Assembly (NCBI RefSeq): GCF_000768695.1
Contig: NZ_AVPL01000002.1
Span: forward strand, 124,001-188,000
DNA: 64,000 nucleotides
Reading direction: 5' to 3'
Source of the DNA: Knoellia aerolata DSM 18566
GTDB taxonomy: Bacteria > Actinomycetota > Actinomycetes > Actinomycetales > Dermatophilaceae
Part shown: positions 8,967-17,347 of the stretch, piece after piece
How positions within the stretch are numbered: the first letter of the stretch is position 1
How the letters are laid out: each line of letters starts with the position of its first letter
Made by a program: the position numbers and the translations under genes
Notes under the pieces: generated by a model
The model's input: only the letters and a program-made list of their open reading frames with translations
Database searches by the model: none
Told to the model about the DNA's origin: nothing

Positions 8967-10358
8967 TCAGTGGTGCGTCAGTTCCAGGTACCGGCGCACC
9001 ACGTACCGGCCGATCTTGGTGCCGTGCTCGGTGCCAGAGGTGCTCGCGTGGCGGAAGTGGAAGCCCACGAGGACACGCGAGTCGGCGTTCTCGGACGCCG
9101 CCTGCGAAAAGCGGTGGAACGAGCGCATGACCGGGTCCGGATCCGTGCACGTCTGGCCGGGTGGCAACGTGTGGCTGCACAGCGTGAAGTGCGCCCGGTC
9201 GGAGCCGAAGAAGCCACGCAGGACCGCAGCCGCCGCACCACCCTCGACCGCGTGGCCGGAGTCGTGGTCCGGGATCGGCGGCGTCGTGACGAGAGGCGTC
9301 CACGTCGGATCCGGGGAGGTCCGCGGGTTGCCGTCGGACCCGGCTTCACGGATCGCGGTGACCGGCCGCCAGAAGTTCTGGTCGTACTTCTGGTCGAAGG
9401 TGCCGATGTACCCGTCCGCCAGGGCCATGTCGAGCAGGCCGAAGAGACGGGCCGCCTGCCAGGCGTCCAGCCCCCGCTGCTCGGCCAGCGAGCGGGCCAG
9501 CCGGTTCCAGAGCAACGGCGAGCTCTCGACCCAGAAGCGGGCCACCTCGGTCTGGTCGGCGGTCCGGGCGCTGGGTGTCGTCGTCCCGTCACCGCCCAGG
9601 GCCTTGACCTCGTTGAAGTCGCGTGCGTAGGCGCGCGACTCGAGCGGGTAGGGCTCGTCGCTGCGGAACTGCCGCGCCGACCTCAGGGCGAACGGCGTCA
9701 CGTCGCCCCACCCGGGGGCGAAGGCGAAGGGGAGGTCCGGGGAGGTGAACCGGTACTCACCGGGCTCGGTCCCCTGCGGGTAGGCGGTGTCGAAGAGCGG
9801 CGTGTCGGAGCCGTCCCCGGTCCTCAGCGCCACGATCGCCTGAGCCGCGGCCGTCCCGAGGGCGACCCCGCGGTTCTTCGCAGCACCGTCCGGGACCTCC
9901 GCGAGGGCCGCCGCGTAGGAGGCCTCGATGGCCGGTACCTCGGTGGCGGCGCAGGCCGAGAAGGGCTCGGGCAGGGTGCTCACCGCGGCGACGAGCGTGC
10001 CGCGGGCGGCAGCGGCGATCGCGGCCAGCGGCGCAGCACCCTTCGCCCGGGCTCGATAGGCGTACGGCTCCGCGCGACCCTTGATCGCGTTGAGGCTGTC
10101 GTGAATGGCGAGGTGCATCATGGCGTACATGCGCGACTCGTGAAGGGGGTTGTTCGCGGGCGCGAGCGCACAGGCGAGGGCAGCCTCGGCGGCCCGCGCG
10201 TTCCACTCGATGACGGCCGCCCCGCTGACCGACGAGGCGTGTCCGGCGCCGTGGCCGGTCCCGTCGTGCGCGCTGGCCGTGAGCGCCGGAGCTGAGATGA
10301 GCGTGGTGACGGCCGCGACGACGGCGAGCCGTCGGATGGTTTGTGCTGCGTGGTCCAT
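8967..10358 (-). CDS. Secreted vanadium-dependent haloperoxidase-like / PAP2-family protein
   Basis: This 463-aa protein has a Sec signal peptide (residues 1 to about 30, ending ALTASAHD). It carries the vanadate/phosphate-binding residues of the VHPO/PAP2 fold. KYDQNFWRP gives the K-x6-RP motif (K324, R331, P332). PDHDSGHA gives the SGH triad (S367-H369). SRVLVGFHFRHA gives R428 and H434, while the final motif residue is Ala instead of Asp. The family includes bacterial haloperoxidases and non-halogenating vanadium or acid phosphatases. The ATG at 10358 was chosen because AGGAGG lies just upstream. It is divergent from the secreted GH12 gene with a 221-bp promoter region. Halide specificity and activity are not predictable. 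Confidence 0.88.
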   Translation of the reverse strand: MDHAAQTIRRLAVVAAVTTLISAPALTASAHDGTGHGAGHASSVSGAAVIEWNARAAEAALACALAPANNPLHESRMYAMMHLAIHDSLNAIKGRAEPYAYRARAKGAAPLAAIAAAARGTLVAAVSTLPEPFSACAATEVPAIEASYAAALAEVPDGAAKNRGVALGTAAAQAIVALRTGDGSDTPLFDTAYPQGTEPGEYRFTSPDLPFAFAPGWGDVTPFALRSARQFRSDEPYPLESRAYARDFNEVKALGGDGTTTPSARTADQTEVARFWVESSPLLWNRLARSLAEQRGLDAWQAARLFGLLDMALADGYIGTFDQKYDQNFWRPVTAIREAGSDGNPRTSPDPTWTPLVTTPPIPDHDSGHAVEGGAAAAVLRGFFGSDRAHFTLCSHTLPPGQTCTDPDPVMRSFHRFSQAASENADSRVLVGFHFRHASTSGTEHGTKIGRYVVRRYLELTHH

Positions 10359-10579
10359 GACGGACCTCCTCCTCAGATGGATCCACGGGAAGGGAACGCC
10401 GTTCGGCAACCTTTCGACGGTAGGACCGGCGCGTGAGGCGGGTCAACCACCTGAGGGGGCGGTTCGAGGATGAGGCGTGGGGAGTGGTCCGCATCTCCCG
10501 TCCCACCCTGCGGCAGCCGAGGAACCCCAGGGGTGGGCCGGGGTACTCTGGCCCGGCTCGCGACGCGAAGGAGTGCCCG
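10359..10579. promoter_or_regulatory. Divergent promoter region, haloperoxidase / GH12 genes
   Basis: This 221-bp spacer separates two divergent secreted-enzyme genes. On the minus side an AGGAGG ribosome site abuts the haloperoxidase start. On the plus side GAAGGAG lies about 7 bases before the GH12 ATG and a -10-like TACTCT occurs near 10545. No convincing operator palindrome was seen. Confidence 0.4.
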
Positions 10580-12208
10580 ATGGAGACGACGACGTCCGAC
10601 GGACGACTGGTGGCCGCCATCGGCGCCCGCGCCCGCGGCATGCTCACCGCGGTCCTTGCGGCCCTCGTGGCCGGCACCTCGCTGGGTCTCGGACCGGCCT
10701 CCCCGGCGGCCCGGGCCGCCCCGGTGCCCGTGAACGCCACAGCGGCCCAGGACTGGAGCGGTGACGGCCGCGCCGACATCGTCGCGCCCACCAGGGACGG
10801 CACGCTGTGGCTGTACCGCGGCAACGGGGCGGGCGGGTTCTCCGGCGCGAAGACCGCGATCGGGTCGGGCTGGAACGGTCGCGACCAGATCCGCATGGTC
10901 GGCAACTGGGACAACCTCGCCGGCACCGACATCATCGCCCGCGACCCCGGCACCGGCGCACTGTGGCTCTACTCCGGCAACGGCACCGGTGGCTTTCGGC
11001 AGTACCGCGCCATCGACGACGGCTGGCAGATCTTCAGCCACATCTTCTCGCCGGGCGACTGGGACGGCGACGGCCACACGGACCTGTTGGCCACCGTCAA
11101 GAGCGACGGCTCCCTGCGCATGTACCGCGGCAACGGATCCGGAGGGTTCCTGGGCATGCGGGTCGTCGGTTCCGGCTGGGCTCCCTACGACGGGCTCATG
11201 ATGACCGGGGACTTCGACCGCGACGGCCTGCCGGACTTCCTCGCCCGCAACGCCGCGAGCGGGGACCTGCGGCTGTTCCGGAGCAACGGCTCCGGCGGGT
11301 TCACCACCACCCGCAAGGTGGGCACCGGCTGGTCCGTCTTCACCGGCCTCCTCGGCGTCGGCGACTGGTCCGGTGACGGCCGCAGCGACGTCCTCGCGCG
11401 TCTCAGGGACGGCGACCTGCGGATGTACCGGGGCAGCGGCACCGGTGGGTGGCTCTCTCCCCACCCCACCGTCGGGCGCGGCTGGGACACCCTCCGCTTC
11501 CCCGGGGAGAGCGGCACCAGCGCGCCCGTCCCCGTCCCCGTCCCCACGGGGACCCTGTGCACGAATCCCACCTTCACGACGAGCCACCCCAACGGCGGCA
11601 TCACCGACCGTGGCTACTACGTGCACAACAACCTCTGGAACGCCAGCAAGTACCCGGGCACGACCGGCACGACGGAGGTGTGCAGCTACCGCTCGTGGAA
11701 CCACACGGCATACGCCTCGAACGCCTCCGGCAACGGCGAGGTCAAGACCTACCCGAACGTCCACAAGGACTACTCCGGGCGGACCATCTCCAGCTTCCCC
11801 CGCCTGACCTCGACCTTCGCGGCGACGGCGCCGGGGCGTGGGATCTACAACGTCGGCTACGACCTGTGGCTCAACGGGGTGCCCAACGACGAGGTGATGA
11901 TCTGGACGGACAACTACCGGCAGGTCCCTGCGGGGTCGCGCTTCGCCTCGGGCGTGAGCCTGAGTGGCTACACGTGGGACGTCTACGCGACGAGCGGCAA
12001 CGGCTACATCGCCTTCGTCCCGTCCGGCGGGGCACGCCTCACCTCCGGGACCCTCGACATCTTGGCGATGCTCAACTACCTCGTCGCCCGGGGACGGGTG
12101 TCCGCCAGCGCGACCGTGGACCAGATCTGCTACGGAGCGGAGATCGTCGACACCGGGGGCTCCAGGGCCACCTGGCGGTTCACGGACTTCTCCATCACCG
12201 ACACCTGA
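10580..12208 (+). CDS. Secreted FG-GAP repeat / GH12-family beta-glucanase fusion
   Basis: This 542-aa exported protein has a signal peptide (about residues 1-46, ending ARAAP). Five FG-GAP/VCBS-type repeats of about 48 residues follow, each with a DxDxDG-like calcium loop (DWSGDGRAD, DWDGDGHTD, DFDRDGLPD, DWSGDGRSD; one copy is degenerate, NWDNLAGTD). A Pro-Val linker leads to a GH12-like catalytic domain from about residue 325. That domain starts GYYVHNNLWNASKY, has the putative nucleophile Glu438 in DEVMIWTDN and the acid/base Glu521 in CYGAEIVD. GH12 enzymes are retaining endoglucanases or xyloglucanases, so extracellular cellulose or xyloglucan cleavage is the best guess. The repeats probably bind ligand or stabilise the enzyme. 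The start is supported by GAAGGAG. Confidence 0.85.
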   Translation: METTTSDGRLVAAIGARARGMLTAVLAALVAGTSLGLGPASPAARAAPVPVNATAAQDWSGDGRADIVAPTRDGTLWLYRGNGAGGFSGAKTAIGSGWNGRDQIRMVGNWDNLAGTDIIARDPGTGALWLYSGNGTGGFRQYRAIDDGWQIFSHIFSPGDWDGDGHTDLLATVKSDGSLRMYRGNGSGGFLGMRVVGSGWAPYDGLMMTGDFDRDGLPDFLARNAASGDLRLFRSNGSGGFTTTRKVGTGWSVFTGLLGVGDWSGDGRSDVLARLRDGDLRMYRGSGTGGWLSPHPTVGRGWDTLRFPGESGTSAPVPVPVPTGTLCTNPTFTTSHPNGGITDRGYYVHNNLWNASKYPGTTGTTEVCSYRSWNHTAYASNASGNGEVKTYPNVHKDYSGRTISSFPRLTSTFAATAPGRGIYNVGYDLWLNGVPNDEVMIWTDNYRQVPAGSRFASGVSLSGYTWDVYATSGNGYIAFVPSGGARLTSGTLDILAMLNYLVARGRVSASATVDQICYGAEIVDTGGSRATWRFTDFSITDT

Positions 12209-12217
12209 CGGGTCGGG

Positions 12218-12598
12218 TCAGCGGACGAGCCGGTCGAGCAGCACCCGGAGCTCGGCCGCGGGGTCCTCGGCCGTCCCGCCGTGGACGCCGGAGGGCTGGA
12301 TGACCGTGCTCCGCGGTGCACTCAGCCAGCCGAACCGCTTGCCCGGTGTCGGCAGGCGGGGGCGGCCCCCGCCGTCGGTCCCGGCGCAGACGTCGTCGAC
12401 GACGGCCAGCGACGCCGACACGGCGTCGAGGTCGAGCTCCGGCGCCAAGGCCCGCAGGCGCGTCTCGTCGACGTGGCAGGCCGCGCCGAGGAAGCCGGCG
12501 GACTGCGAGAACAGCACGACGCCCACGTTGACGCACTCGCCACGGTCGACGCGCGGGACGCACCGGAGGACGACGTACTGGTACGGGTGGGCGCTCAT
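12218..12598 (-). CDS. DUF3037 family protein
   Basis: This 126-aa protein begins MSAHPYQYVVLRCVPRVDRGE and contains CVNVGVVLF, the hallmark of DUF3037. Its ATG overlaps the stop of the upstream HipA-like kinase by 4 bases (ATGA), showing tight coupling. The pairing of a HipA-like kinase with a DUF3037 protein is recurrent in bacteria, but its role is not established. The protein is soluble, with no signal peptide. It converges with the GH12 gene, 9 bp apart. Confidence 0.9.
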   Translation of the reverse strand: MSAHPYQYVVLRCVPRVDRGECVNVGVVLFSQSAGFLGAACHVDETRLRALAPELDLDAVSASLAVVDDVCAGTDGGGRPRLPTPGKRFGWLSAPRSTVIQPSGVHGGTAEDPAAELRVLLDRLVR

Positions 12599-13365
12599 CG
12601 GGCCGCCTCCCACCAGGAGTCGGCGCTCTCGAGCCGGCGGGTGAGGTGCTCGACGTAGGCGGCACGCACCTCCGACGGTCCGTCCAGACCCGGTGCCGGC
12701 TCGAGCCACTCGTCCGGGACGAGGTCGACGACGGCCGTGATGACGTCCGTCGTGAGCACGGCCGCAGCACGGCGGTGCGCGGCGGACAGGTCGCCGACGA
12801 CGTCGCCGAGGACGTGCTCGGAGGCGTCGAACGGCTGGATGGCGAACCGGCTGGCGTCCGGGCCGCGGCTCGGCCACGAGTGGTGGAACCAGATCGCGGC
12901 GCCGTGGTCGATGACCCACACCTCCCGGTGCCAGAGCAGGAGGTTGGGGTTGGACCACGTGCGGTCGACGTTGGCCGTGAAGGCGTCGAGCCAGACGATG
13001 TCGGCGGCCTCGTCCCCCGTGGGCGGCCGCGAGCCGTCGTAGCCGAACGACCCGGGCAGGAAGTCCACGGCGAGGTTGGCGCCCGGGCTGGCGTTGAGCA
13101 GGTCCTGGACCTCCTCGTCCGCCTCGTAGCGGGCGATGGCCGCGGGCATGTCGATGACCGCCATCTGCGGGATGCGGATGCCGAGCCGACGGGCGAGCTC
13201 GCCCACGACGACCTCGGCGACGAGGACCTTGAGGCCCTGGCCGGCCCCGCGGAACTTGACGACGTAGGTGCCGTCGTCGGAGGCCTCGACGAGCCCGGGC
13301 AGGGAGCCACCCTCTCGCAAGGGCGTCACGAACCGCGTGGCGGTGATGTGGGGCAGCACGTCCAC
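12595..13365 (-). CDS. HipA-like kinase-fold protein
   Basis: This 256-aa protein resembles the C-terminal kinase lobe of HipA/PI3K-like enzymes. It has a Gly-rich ATP-binding start (GGSLPGLVEASDDGTYVVKF with the likely ATP lysine), AADIVWLDAFTANVDRT for the catalytic Asp/Asn region, and WVIDHGAAIWF for the metal-binding Asp. It lacks the N-terminal HipA domain of full toxins (about 440 aa), and no HipB antitoxin is adjacent. Instead it is coupled to DUF3037 by an ATGA overlap. It is divergent from a membrane Ser/Thr kinase gene, 49 bp away. The substrate is unknown. Confidence 0.85.
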   Translation of the reverse strand: MDVLPHITATRFVTPLREGGSLPGLVEASDDGTYVVKFRGAGQGLKVLVAEVVVGELARRLGIRIPQMAVIDMPAAIARYEADEEVQDLLNASPGANLAVDFLPGSFGYDGSRPPTGDEAADIVWLDAFTANVDRTWSNPNLLLWHREVWVIDHGAAIWFHHSWPSRGPDASRFAIQPFDASEHVLGDVVGDLSAAHRRAAAVLTTDVITAVVDLVPDEWLEPAPGLDGPSEVRAAYVEHLTRRLESADSWWEAAR

Positions 13366-13414
13366 AGGCTACGGGAGGGACTAGGGTCGACGAAGCGCCC
13401 ACGCGAGGAGAGGT

Positions 13415-14938
13415 ATGAGCCAGACTCAGGGGCGGCTGCTCGGCGGCCGCTATCGACTCGGTGCCCCGTTGGGGCGTGGCGGCATGGCCGTCGTGTGGCG
13501 GGCCGACGACGAGATGCTCGGGCGTGAGGTCGCCGTCAAGACGCTCGACCTCACCGGTCCCGAGAGCGACAACGCGGGGGAGCGCTTCCGCCGCGAGGCG
13601 CGAGCGACGGCCGCGCTCAACCACCCCCACATCGTCACGGTCTACGACACGGGCGTCGAGAACCAGACCGCATACCTCGTCATGGAGCTCCTTCCCGGTC
13701 CGACGCTCGCGGAGCGGGTCCGGGACGAGGGCCCGCTGCCCGTCGAGGACGTGCGGACCATCGGCCACGAGGTCGCGGAGGCCCTCCAGGCGGCCCACGA
13801 CGCCGGGATCATCCACCGCGACATCAAGCCGGGCAACATCGCCTACGCCGCCGACGGCACGGTGAAGGTGCTGGACTTCGGCATCACCCAGCTCGTCGAC
13901 GAGGCGCTCGGCCACCACGCGCTGACGATGACCGACACCATCGTCGGCACCGCGGAGTACCTCGCCCCCGAGCAGGCGACCGGGCAGCGCGTCGACGCCC
14001 GGGCCGACCTCTACGCCCTCGGCTGCGTGCTGACCACCCTGCTCACCGGCGCCCCGCCGTTCACGTCGCCGACCCCGGTCGCGATCCTCATGAAGCACGC
14101 CCACGACCCCGCGCCGGACGTGCGCGACCTGCGCCCCGAGACCCCCGCCGACCTCGCCGAGCTCGTCACCGGGCTGCTCGCCAAGGATCCCGCGCACCGA
14201 CCCCAGTCCGGGCGTGAGGTGGCCCAGCTCCTGCGCCAGCACCGTGCCCCCGCGCTCACCGAGGTCCTGCCCGTCGCGGCCGGAGCGGCGCCCACGGCCG
14301 TCGCCCCGCTCCCCGAGCCGCTCCCCGCCCCGGTCCACGACCGGTGGGACGAGCCCCCGCGCGAGATCGAACCCGAGCAGAAGAGCTCGAAGGCCTGGCT
14401 GTGGCTCCTCCTGCTCGCGGCCGCCCTGGCCGCCGCCGCCGTCTGGTACGTCCTCCAGGGCCGTGCCGACCCGTCGGACGAGAACCCGTCCCCCACCCCG
14501 ACCCCGAGCGTCGTCCAGACCTCGGACTCGCCCACCCCCACGCCGACCTCGGAGACGCCGTCGCCGACCCCGACCGTGACCATCACGGAGTCCCAGACTC
14601 CGACCCCCCCCGCCAGCTCGCCCAGCCCGAGCGTCACGCCGGTGGACACGGCCACAGCGGTGACCGAGGCGACGGCGGTCATGCAGACCGCGGTCCGCGA
14701 CGCCCGGCAGTCCGAGGACATCGACCCCGACATCGCCCAGACGATCGCGGGCAAGCTGCGCGACATCGACCAGGCCGTGCGATCCGAGGACGCCGCCGCC
14801 GTGCGGTCGCTCGTGGGCGACATCGAGGGTGAGCTGACCCAGGCCGCCGGGCAGGACGAGCTGACCCAACCGGGGGCGGCCGCCCTCGCCGGACCGCTCG
14901 ACAGCCTCAGGCGGGCGGCCGACGCCTACCAGCCCTGA
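13415..14938 (+). CDS. Membrane-anchored Ser/Thr protein kinase (PknB-type, no PASTA)
   Basis: This 507-aa protein has an N-terminal Hanks kinase domain (about residues 12-275): glycine loop LGRGGMAVVW, ATP lysine K42, catalytic loop HRDIKPGN (D136), DFG at D154 and activation segment GTAEYLAPEQ. A Pro-rich juxtamembrane stretch, one transmembrane helix (about 327-347) and an extracellular Thr/Pro/Ser-rich stalk follow. The C-terminal domain is helical (about 420-507). There are no PASTA repeats, so it is not the canonical PknB, and the outer domain is of unknown ligand. The ATG is preceded by GAGGAG. Expected to autophosphorylate and signal envelope state. Confidence 0.93.
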   Translation: MSQTQGRLLGGRYRLGAPLGRGGMAVVWRADDEMLGREVAVKTLDLTGPESDNAGERFRREARATAALNHPHIVTVYDTGVENQTAYLVMELLPGPTLAERVRDEGPLPVEDVRTIGHEVAEALQAAHDAGIIHRDIKPGNIAYAADGTVKVLDFGITQLVDEALGHHALTMTDTIVGTAEYLAPEQATGQRVDARADLYALGCVLTTLLTGAPPFTSPTPVAILMKHAHDPAPDVRDLRPETPADLAELVTGLLAKDPAHRPQSGREVAQLLRQHRAPALTEVLPVAAGAAPTAVAPLPEPLPAPVHDRWDEPPREIEPEQKSSKAWLWLLLLAAALAAAAVWYVLQGRADPSDENPSPTPTPSVVQTSDSPTPTPTSETPSPTPTVTITESQTPTPPASSPSPSVTPVDTATAVTEATAVMQTAVRDARQSEDIDPDIAQTIAGKLRDIDQAVRSEDAAAVRSLVGDIEGELTQAAGQDELTQPGAAALAGPLDSLRRAADAYQP

Positions 14939-14967
14939 TCGAGGTGACTCGGCGGTAACCTCCGCGC

Positions 14968-15861
14968 ATGGACTCCGCGCTGCTCACCGTCGGCCTGCCC
15001 GTCGCCCTGGCCGTCATCATGTTCGGGCTCGGCCTGGACCTCACCCCGGACGACTTCCGCCGCGTGGTGCGCCACCCGCGCGCCGTCACGGTCGCGCTGG
15101 CCTGCCAGGTCCTCGTGCTGCCGCTGGTCGCCTTCGCGCTCGTGAGCGCGTGGGACCTCGACCCGCTGCTCGCCGTGGGCTTCATGGTGCTCGCGGCGTC
15201 ACCGGGCGGGACCACGGCCAACCTCTTCAGCCACCTGTTCCGCGGCGACGTCGCCCTCAACATCACGCTGACCGCGCTGAACTCCGTCCTCGCGATCCTC
15301 ACCCTGCCGCTCATCGCCAACCTCGCGATCTCGCGGTTCCTCGACGAGGGGGACCGCGTCGGCCTCCAGGTCGACAAGATGCTCCAGGTCTTCGCGATCG
15401 TGCTCGTGCCGGTGCTCATCGGCATGGTCGTCCGCCGCCGCTCGCCGGACTTCGCAGCCCGCATGGACCGCCCGGTACGGATCGCCTCCGCCCTGCTGCT
15501 GCTGCTCGTCGTGGTGGGCGCCATGCTGGGGGAGAGGGACAACATCGCGGGATACCTCGCCGACGTCGGTCTCATCGCGGCCCTGTTCTGCGTGCTGTCG
15601 CTCACCATCGGGTATGCCGTGCCACGCCTGCTCGGGCTCGCGCGGCCGCAGGCGATCGCGAGCGGGTTCGAGATCGGGATCCACAACAGCACCCTGGCCA
15701 TCGCCATGGCGATCACCGTCCTCGAGAGCACCCCGATGTCGATCCCCCCGGCGGTCTACGGCGTCATCATGTTTCCCATCGCGGCTGCGTTCGGGCTCGT
15801 CGTCGGCGGCCGGCGCGCTCACGGCGACATCAAACTGTCGGAAGTGCACAATCGTGTCTGA
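14968..15861 (+). CDS. Bile acid:sodium symporter (BASS) family transporter
   Basis: This 297-aa polytopic membrane protein has about nine helices. The crossover region SPGGTTANLFSHLFRGDVAL and the later FEIGIHNSTLAIAMAITVL are typical of bacterial BASS transporters (YocS/PanS group) and carry the sodium-site polar residues. Substrates in the family include bile acids, pantoate and other organic anions; the one used here is unknown. It follows the kinase gene by 29 bp and precedes the response regulator by 21 bp on the same strand, so the three may be co-transcribed. Confidence 0.92.
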   Translation: MDSALLTVGLPVALAVIMFGLGLDLTPDDFRRVVRHPRAVTVALACQVLVLPLVAFALVSAWDLDPLLAVGFMVLAASPGGTTANLFSHLFRGDVALNITLTALNSVLAILTLPLIANLAISRFLDEGDRVGLQVDKMLQVFAIVLVPVLIGMVVRRRSPDFAARMDRPVRIASALLLLLVVVGAMLGERDNIAGYLADVGLIAALFCVLSLTIGYAVPRLLGLARPQAIASGFEIGIHNSTLAIAMAITVLESTPMSIPPAVYGVIMFPIAAAFGLVVGGRRAHGDIKLSEVHNRV

Positions 15862-15882
15862 CATTCGTGTGAATATGAACCA

Positions 15883-16602
15883 GTGAGTCCGCAGACACCA
15901 GAGTCCAGTGGGCGGGCCCTGTCGTCACGGGGGGCGCGCGACACCATCCGCATCGTCATGGCCGATGACCACGAGCTGTACCGGCGTGGCCTGGAGGCCA
16001 TGATCGGCACCGAGCCCGACCTCGAGATCGTCGCCGAGGCGTCCACGGCAGCCGACGCCGTGCGGGCCGTCCTGACGCACGAGCCCGACGTCGTCCTGCT
16101 CGAGGTCCGCCTGGGCGGCCAGAGCGGCATCGACGCCTCCACGGCGATCAAGATGCAGGCACCCAGCACGAGGGTGCTCATCCTCACCGCCTCCGAGGAC
16201 GCGACCGACCTGTTCAAGGCACTGCTCGTGGGAGCCAGCGGCTACCTGCTCAAGTCGCTCCCGGCCGAACAGATCGTCGAGTCGGTCCGCCTCGCCCACG
16301 GGGGTGAGGTCATGGTGCCCCCGCCCATGGCTCGTCACCTCGTGGCCGAGTACTCCCGGTTGGCGGGTCGGTCGCCCAGCGACGTCGAGCAGGAGCGGAC
16401 GCGGGCCCTCACCGAGCGCGAGCTCGAGGTGCTGACGCTCATCAGTCACGGCAAGCCCAACCGCGAGATCGCCCTCAACCTCGCGGTCAGCGAGAACACC
16501 ATCAAGAACCACGTCCGCAACATCATGGGCAAGCTCCAGGTGACGTCCAGGACCGAGGCGGCCATGCACGCCGTCCGGCAGAACCTCATCCCCGCGACGT
16601 GA
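15883..16602 (+). CDS. NarL/LuxR-type response regulator with Glu at the phospho-acceptor site
   Basis: This 239-aa protein has a receiver domain (about residues 22-140) and a LuxR HTH (about 170-235, LTERELEVLTLISHGKPNREIALNL then NTIKNHVRNIMGKL). The acidic pair is present (MADDHELYRRGL), as are the switch Thr (LILTAS) and the conserved Lys (GYLLKSLPAEQ). The position that is normally the phosphorylated Asp is Glu74 (codon GAG at 16102-16104, in DVVLLEVRLGG). Asp-to-Glu often mimics the active state, so this regulator may be constitutively on or controlled without a kinase. No histidine kinase is adjacent. The start is GTG. An ATTCGTGTGAAT inverted repeat just upstream (near 15863-15874) could be an operator. 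Confidence 0.93.
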   Translation: MSPQTPESSGRALSSRGARDTIRIVMADDHELYRRGLEAMIGTEPDLEIVAEASTAADAVRAVLTHEPDVVLLEVRLGGQSGIDASTAIKMQAPSTRVLILTASEDATDLFKALLVGASGYLLKSLPAEQIVESVRLAHGGEVMVPPPMARHLVAEYSRLAGRSPSDVEQERTRALTERELEVLTLISHGKPNREIALNLAVSENTIKNHVRNIMGKLQVTSRTEAAMHAVRQNLIPAT

Positions 16603-16856
16603 CGTCGGTGACCCGGGGCTCGTGGACCCGGGCTGGTCACTCTCGGTGACGCTCCTTGGGCGGATGTGGCCACGCCAAGATCATCACCGCTGACCCACCG
16701 TCGGCAGTGAGCGCCGTCGTACGTTCACAGCAGTGGCCGCAACGACTCCGGGAGGTGCCCGAGATGAGCCAAGGCTGGCAGTGGTGAGACCGAAGGCCCC
16801 GTCGCCGACGGCCCGTGAGCGGGTTCGTGGGTGACCGGGTCCACGGCGGCGACAGA

Positions 16857-16896
16857 GAACGCCCCGAACCTCTGGACTCAGAGGTTCGGGGCGTTC
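16857..16896. terminator. Strong hairpin, probable original tRNA-Leu terminator
   Basis: A perfect 18-bp stem (arms 16857-16874 and 16879-16896, GAACGCCCCGAACCTCTG and its complement) encloses a 4-base GACT loop. It sits 2 bases before the 14-bp tRNA-Leu 3'-end repeat. This is the same order (hairpin, then tRNA end) as at the intact tRNA, suggesting it terminated the tRNA before an element inserted. Confidence 0.7.
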
Positions 16897-16898
16897 GT

Positions 16899-16912
16899 CG
16901 GTGTCCGAGGGG
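16899..16912. repeat. Putative attachment-site copy of the tRNA-Leu 3' end
   Basis: CGGTGTCCGAGGGG here is identical to 22663-22676, which covers the acceptor 3' strand and first T-arm bases of tRNA-Leu(GAG) plus 3 flanking bases. The two copies are 5.76 kb apart in direct orientation, as expected for the two ends of an element integrated in a tRNA 3' end. Confidence 0.65.
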
Positions 16913-17092
16913 CACGGCACGCCGGTGAGATCCCACGATGTGGTGCCGCCCGCTGCGGCATGGCACCGCGGATGATCGTCAAGGGTCTGTCACGGAACGG
17001 CAACACGGTCAACCGCGGGTCGACACATGGCCTTGCGACAGTGAGGTGGTGAGTTCGACGGCCCATGGGGCCACGACAGGAATGAGGCTGGT

Positions 17093-17347
17093 ATGACCTA
17101 CGAGAACATCGTCCTCGACAGTCGCGACCGGATCGACTCGAGCACCTCGCACGCGATCGCCGCCGCCCAGCTGCGTGGTGAGGCCCGGGCGCCGGGGAGG
17201 AATCCCCTCCAGGTCGTCCGTGCCATCGCCGCCGAGCTCAAGGGGCTCGGACTTCGGCCCAACCTGCGTGAGCTGGCTCGTCGGTACGACGTGGGTGAGT
17301 CCACGCCCTCGACGTGGCTCCGTGACGGTGGCGCGGCTCCAGGATGA
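17093..17347 (+). CDS. Small hypothetical protein with HTH-like C-terminus
   Basis: This 84-aa ORF starts at an ATG after a weak GAGG site and shows strong GC3 codon bias. The C-terminal half (NPLQVVRAIAAELKGLGLR and LRELARRYDVGESTPSTWLR) reads like a helix-turn-helix in which a second helix (ESTPSTWLR) would contact DNA. It could be a small regulator or the remnant of a larger one. It is the first ORF inside the putative island. It is fully antisense to the 3' end of the lipoprotein frame from the other strand; I judge this plus-strand reading the better one in the overlap. I do not recognise a named family. Confidence 0.5.
   Translation: MTYENIVLDSRDRIDSSTSHAIAAAQLRGEARAPGRNPLQVVRAIAAELKGLGLRPNLRELARRYDVGESTPSTWLRDGGAAPG

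Larger units (their letters stand above)
16603..17092. other. 490-bp intergenic region with left att-like border
   Basis: I see no convincing gene here: short ORFs on both strands lack coherent protein character. The region contains an 18-bp perfect hairpin (16857-16896) and then a 14-bp copy of the tRNA-Leu 3' end (16899-16912), described separately. The remainder up to the next ORF holds no recognisable promoter. Confidence 0.6.

Noticed and set aside
12218-14869. An 883-codon minus-strand frame fusing DUF3037 with sequence antisense to the Ser/Thr kinase
   Set aside because: Only the DUF3037 part (12218-12598) has protein character; the rest is the shadow of the kinase.
16637-17052. Short ORFs on both strands in the 16.6-17.1 kb spacer
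   Set aside because: They cross the hairpin and att-like repeat and show no domain or codon bias.
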